A stretch of DNA of 64,000 nucleotides, taken from positions 1,268,501-1,332,500 of the forward strand of contig NZ_CP101462.1 of NCBI RefSeq assembly GCF_024362205.1, in the 5' to 3' direction. This stretch comes from Exiguobacterium aurantiacum (GTDB taxonomy: Bacteria > Bacillota > Bacilli > Exiguobacteriales > Exiguobacteriaceae). The position numbers and the translations under genes were made by a program. The notes beneath the pieces were generated by a model. That model was not told the DNA's origin. It was given only the letters and a program-made list of their open reading frames with translations, and made no database searches. Of the stretch, positions 61,422 through 64,000 are shown piece after piece. Position 1 is the stretch's first letter. Every line of letters begins with the position of its first letter.

Positions 61422-62261
61422 TCACGTCGTCAAGTAACGGGACAAGACGGTGGCGATGCCGTCTTCATTGTTCGAAGTCGTCACTTCTGTTGCGATGGCC
61501 AAGATGTCCTCGACGGCGTTGCCCATGGCGACACCGATGCCGGCATACTCGATGATCGACCGGTCATTATGCCCGTCACCGAAGGCGATGACACGGTCGC
61601 GGTTGATATTGAGGTTTTGGAACACATGGTCGAGTGCCCGGGCCTTGTCGATGCCAAGGTCTGTGAACTCATAGTACATGGCGGCCGTGAACATGCCAGT
61701 GACACGGTCCGTGAACGGTTCGGCGAGCGAGGCGGCATGCGTTTTTAGATAGTCAGGTTGTCCTGCGACGAGAATCTTATAGACGGGGAAATCGATGGCG
61801 TCGGCAAGACGAGGTGCCTCTCGTAATCGGAACCGTCCGCCGCGCGACTCATACTCGATAATGTTGAACGGCTCACCGTTCAACTCAAGCATGCCGCTGA
61901 AGACATCATTGACGTACATATACGTCTCGTCATTGATCATCGGGATGACGTCGAAGCCGGTCAAGTGATCCAAGATGGCACGGGCGTCGTCTAGATGAAT
62001 CGCCTGTTCGAACAACGTCTCATTGGTCGCCGCATCCGTGACGCACGCCCCGTTCGAAGAGACGATGAGTCCCCCGTACTCGTGCAGCCGGAGCTCCTCG
62101 GCGAACGCTTCGATGCCTCGTTTCGGACGGCCGGAAGCGAGCACGACTTTGATGCCGTCCGCTTGAAGGTCGAGCAACGTCTGTTTCGTACGTGGTGAAA
62201 TCATCTTCTGATCGGTCAATAACGTTCCGTCAAGGTCGAGTAAAATCGCCTGAATCATCAT
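61422..62261 (-). CDS. Cof-type HAD-family phosphatase
   Basis: The 279-residue protein has the HAD motif I AILLDLDGTLLTDQK, motif II VVLASGRP, a C2B cap (about 80-190) and motif IV GDGHNDRSII. It probably dephosphorylates a sugar or nucleotide phosphate. GGAGA precedes the start. It is the last gene of the leftward cluster. Confidence 0.9.
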   Translation of the reverse strand: MMIQAILLDLDGTLLTDQKMISPRTKQTLLDLQADGIKVVLASGRPKRGIEAFAEELRLHEYGGLIVSSNGACVTDAATNETLFEQAIHLDDARAILDHLTGFDVIPMINDETYMYVNDVFSGMLELNGEPFNIIEYESRGGRFRLREAPRLADAIDFPVYKILVAGQPDYLKTHAASLAEPFTDRVTGMFTAAMYYEFTDLGIDKARALDHVFQNLNINRDRVIAFGDGHNDRSIIEYAGIGVAMGNAVEDILAIATEVTTSNNEDGIATVLSRYLTT

Positions 62262-62270
62262 CTCATCTCC

Positions 62271-62651
62271 TTAAACTGTCAATTCGAGTTTGTTTTGTTC
62301 GGGATCGAGCAGCACGCTCTCGTAATATCCGTCTCCCGTCGTCCGTGGTCCATCGACGAGCGGATACCCGTCGGCCTCGAGCCGTCGCGTCAACGTGTCG
62401 ACCGCCTCTTTGCTACCGAGCGCGAAGGCGATATGCGCGTAACCGATCGTCTCGTCTGGGGTGCCTTGGATGTCCGGGCGGCGCATCAACTCGAGCCGGC
62501 ATGTCGACTCCGGGAACGTCAAAAAATAGGACTCGAACTGTTTCCGTTCGTTCGTATATTTGTCGTTCGCAATTGCCCCGAGATACGTCTCGTAGAAGCG
62601 GCGCATCTGTTCGAGGTCGTTCACCCAAAGGGCAACATGTTCAATTTTCAT
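62271..62651 (-). CDS. VOC-family (glyoxalase-like) protein
   Basis: The 126-residue protein starts MKIEHVALWVNDLEQMRRFY, with a central HIAFALGSKEAVD and DPEQNKLELTV at the end; His and Glu metal ligands are in the usual places. Members are dioxygenases, lyases or resistance proteins; the role is not known. It overlaps the MFS gene by 4 nt, so the two are coupled. Confidence 0.86.
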   Translation of the reverse strand: MKIEHVALWVNDLEQMRRFYETYLGAIANDKYTNERKQFESYFLTFPESTCRLELMRRPDIQGTPDETIGYAHIAFALGSKEAVDTLTRRLEADGYPLVDGPRTTGDGYYESVLLDPEQNKLELTV

Positions 62652-63829
62652 GTGAGTTCCTCCTTTGATGGTTGGTGCGTGATGAGGTTCAAGCGTTCCG
62701 TATTAAACAGCATCCCCAGCATAATCAAGACGGTCACGAGCGGGAATAAGCCGAGCGACGTCTGGGAAACGGCGAGTCCGAATAACGGTGGCAGGAACGT
62801 GCTGCCCGTATAGGCGAACGCCATTTGGAAGCCCATCAACCGTTTCGCCCGAACTGGTCCGAACCGCTGCGGCGTCTCATGGAGCATGCTCGGGTAAATC
62901 GGGGCCAAGCCGAGGCCGATACAAATCAATCCAATCAACATCGTTTCGGTCGTCGGAATGAGGAAGATGAGGCTGCCGATCAGAGCAAGAGTCTGGCCGA
63001 GCCGAATCATCTGTCGATTCGTGAAGCGGAACGAGAGGAATCCGCTCAGGAAGCGCCCGAGCGTGATGCTACCGTAGTAGATGGACACCCACGTCGCGGC
63101 CGAAGCGACAGAGAATTGTTTCATCTGGACGAGATAACTGCTGGCCCATAGCCCGATGAGCGCCTCAATCCCGCAATAGAGCAGGAACGTGGCGAGCGCA
63201 TACGAGATGCCTTTTGGCAATTTTCGTTCGAGCGAGGTCGCGGCGGTCTCATGTCGATCGAATGCGGAGGGCTCTGCTTTGACTTCGCGTTTCCAGAGCG
63301 GGAACGATAGGAGCAGAAGGAAGGCGAGTGCGAACTGAATCAATGCGACGATCAAATAGCCGTCACGCCAACCGTTCTCTGTCAAGACGCCGGCCATGAC
63401 GAGCGGTCCGCCCGTCGCCCCGACGCCCCAAAAACTATGCAGCCAGTTCATATGGTGCGCTTGATAGTGTTCCGCGACGTAATGGTTGAGGGCGGCATCG
63501 ACCGCCCCGGCACCAAGTCCGAGTGGAATCGAAAGGGCGAACAGACAAATCAAAGACGGGGCCGCGTAAAAGCCGAGCAGGCACAATGCCGTCACGAGTC
63601 CTGATCCGAACGTGACTTGCTTCGTATCGAACCGTTCGAGCAATCTCCCGCTGAGCAGGCTCGATAAAATCGTGCCCGCGGCGATAGTCATAAAAATCCA
63701 CCCGGCCATCGAGATCGGGGCGTTGAATTCGAGATGCATCAACGGCCAACCGACACCGAGCAAGGCGTCGGGTAGGCCGAGACTGATAAAGGCAATGTAA
63801 ATCACGGTCAATAACAAAAATCCTGTCAT
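62648..63829 (-). CDS. MFS transporter
   Basis: The 393-residue protein has twelve hydrophobic segments; the first has FLLLTVIYIAFISLGLPD, and GAVDAALNHYVAEHYQAHHM with WLHSFWGVGATGGPLVMA resembles the FucP/Bsc6-like sugar-related MFS branch. Substrate unknown. It overlaps the VOC gene and lies 11 bp after the end of the partial upstream gene. Confidence 0.88.
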   Translation of the reverse strand: MTGFLLLTVIYIAFISLGLPDALLGVGWPLMHLEFNAPISMAGWIFMTIAAGTILSSLLSGRLLERFDTKQVTFGSGLVTALCLLGFYAAPSLICLFALSIPLGLGAGAVDAALNHYVAEHYQAHHMNWLHSFWGVGATGGPLVMAGVLTENGWRDGYLIVALIQFALAFLLLLSFPLWKREVKAEPSAFDRHETAATSLERKLPKGISYALATFLLYCGIEALIGLWASSYLVQMKQFSVASAATWVSIYYGSITLGRFLSGFLSFRFTNRQMIRLGQTLALIGSLIFLIPTTETMLIGLICIGLGLAPIYPSMLHETPQRFGPVRAKRLMGFQMAFAYTGSTFLPPLFGLAVSQTSLGLFPLVTVLIMLGMLFNTERLNLITHQPSKEELT

Positions 63830-63840
63830 GGTTCACCTCT

Positions 63841-63999
63841 TCAAATCGATTCAAGGATCAACCCGACGCAACGTCGGGCCAAGCCTGCGAAATAATCTTC
63901 CTCCCATCTGCCGATCAATAAATCTGGGGTGTGAGCCGCCGGAATGTGACGCTGGCACGCATGCCGAATCCTCTCCAACTCGGTATCGACGAGATCGAC
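63841..63999 (-). CDS. C-terminal fragment of an unidentified protein
   Basis: The last 52 residues of a leftward gene that enters from beyond the window: ELERIRHACQRHIPAAHT, then GRWEEDYFAGLARRCVGLIL and the stop. The helical end and position before an MFS gene recall a transcriptional regulator of the TetR type, but nothing diagnostic is present. Confidence 0.6.
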   Translation of the reverse strand, partial: VDLVDTELERIRHACQRHIPAAHTPDLLIGRWEEDYFAGLARRCVGLILESI

Positions 64000-64000
64000 G

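Noticed and set aside
1-64000. CRISPR arrays, rRNA, prophage, restriction or toxin-antitoxin modules
   Set aside because: No regular repeats, rRNA-like segments or module genes were seen on reading the window.

Overview
The window looks like a chromosomal segment of a low-GC-phylum Firmicute of order Bacillales, most likely Exiguobacterium. This is inferred from gene order and protein resemblance; no search was run. Coding DNA is moderately GC-rich and starts are led by strong AGGAGG-type ribosome sites, with several TTG and GTG starts. Gene order follows the Bacillus subtilis yqh-yqi-yqj region closely (accC, nusB, folD, xseA, xseB, ispA, dxs, tlyA, argR, recN, spo0A, then yqzF, bkdR, ptb, bcd, buk, lpd, bkdAA, bkdAB, bkdB, then brxB, artPQR, yqjA, yqjE, rnz). 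spoIVB is missing between recN and spo0A, and yqhY is missing between accC and nusB. This fits a non-sporulating relative that kept spo0A and spo0M.

Region 1 (1-8.6 kb) is a housekeeping operon for transcription antitermination, folate, exonuclease VII and isoprenoid synthesis. It ends with tlyA, whose terminator hairpin has been split by an intact IS3-family element (6828-8513) with a 3-bp target duplication in the loop. Region 2 (8.6-12.4 kb) has argR, recN and spo0A, followed by a gene-free stretch of about 600 bp. That stretch carries a strong promoter, an overlapping cre-like site, many helices and a terminator, and is read as a structured non-coding RNA of about 520 nt. Region 3 (12.4-22.2 kb) is a complete branched-chain 2-oxo acid dehydrogenase pathway headed by the sigma-54 activator bkdR, with a clear -24/-12 promoter and a cre-like palindrome before ptb.

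Region 4 (22-34.4 kb) has spo0M, bacilliredoxin BrxB, a CodY-boxed arginine-type ABC transporter, small hydrolases, a fatty-acid-type reductase, a glucosaminidase, an aromatic-acid-exporter-like protein, a Prli42-like miniprotein, a tripeptidase and RNase Z. Region 5 (34.4-38.2 kb) is a compact energy-coupling-factor (ECF) type import operon: a DUF4430 lipoprotein, EcfT-like protein, one fused two-domain ATPase and an S component. The two halves of the ATPase carry complementary motifs. Region 6 (38-51.5 kb) has tRNA hydroxylation U32 proteins, MATE and EamA transporters, topB, a response-regulator phosphatase, corA, an HPt protein, cheV and gapN.

Region 7 (51.5-58.3 kb) is a run of overlapping genes: MBL hydrolase, SDR, YnjB-like lipoprotein, two permeases, ATPase, CDP-alcohol phosphotransferase and FAD oxidoreductase. 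It recalls the uncharacterised ynjBCDF locus of Escherichia coli. Region 8 (58.3-64 kb) has thioredoxin-like and PadR genes, an aldo/keto reductase, nudF, fur, and a leftward group of a regulator-like fragment, MFS, VOC and HAD genes. No rRNA, tRNA, CRISPR array or prophage was seen.
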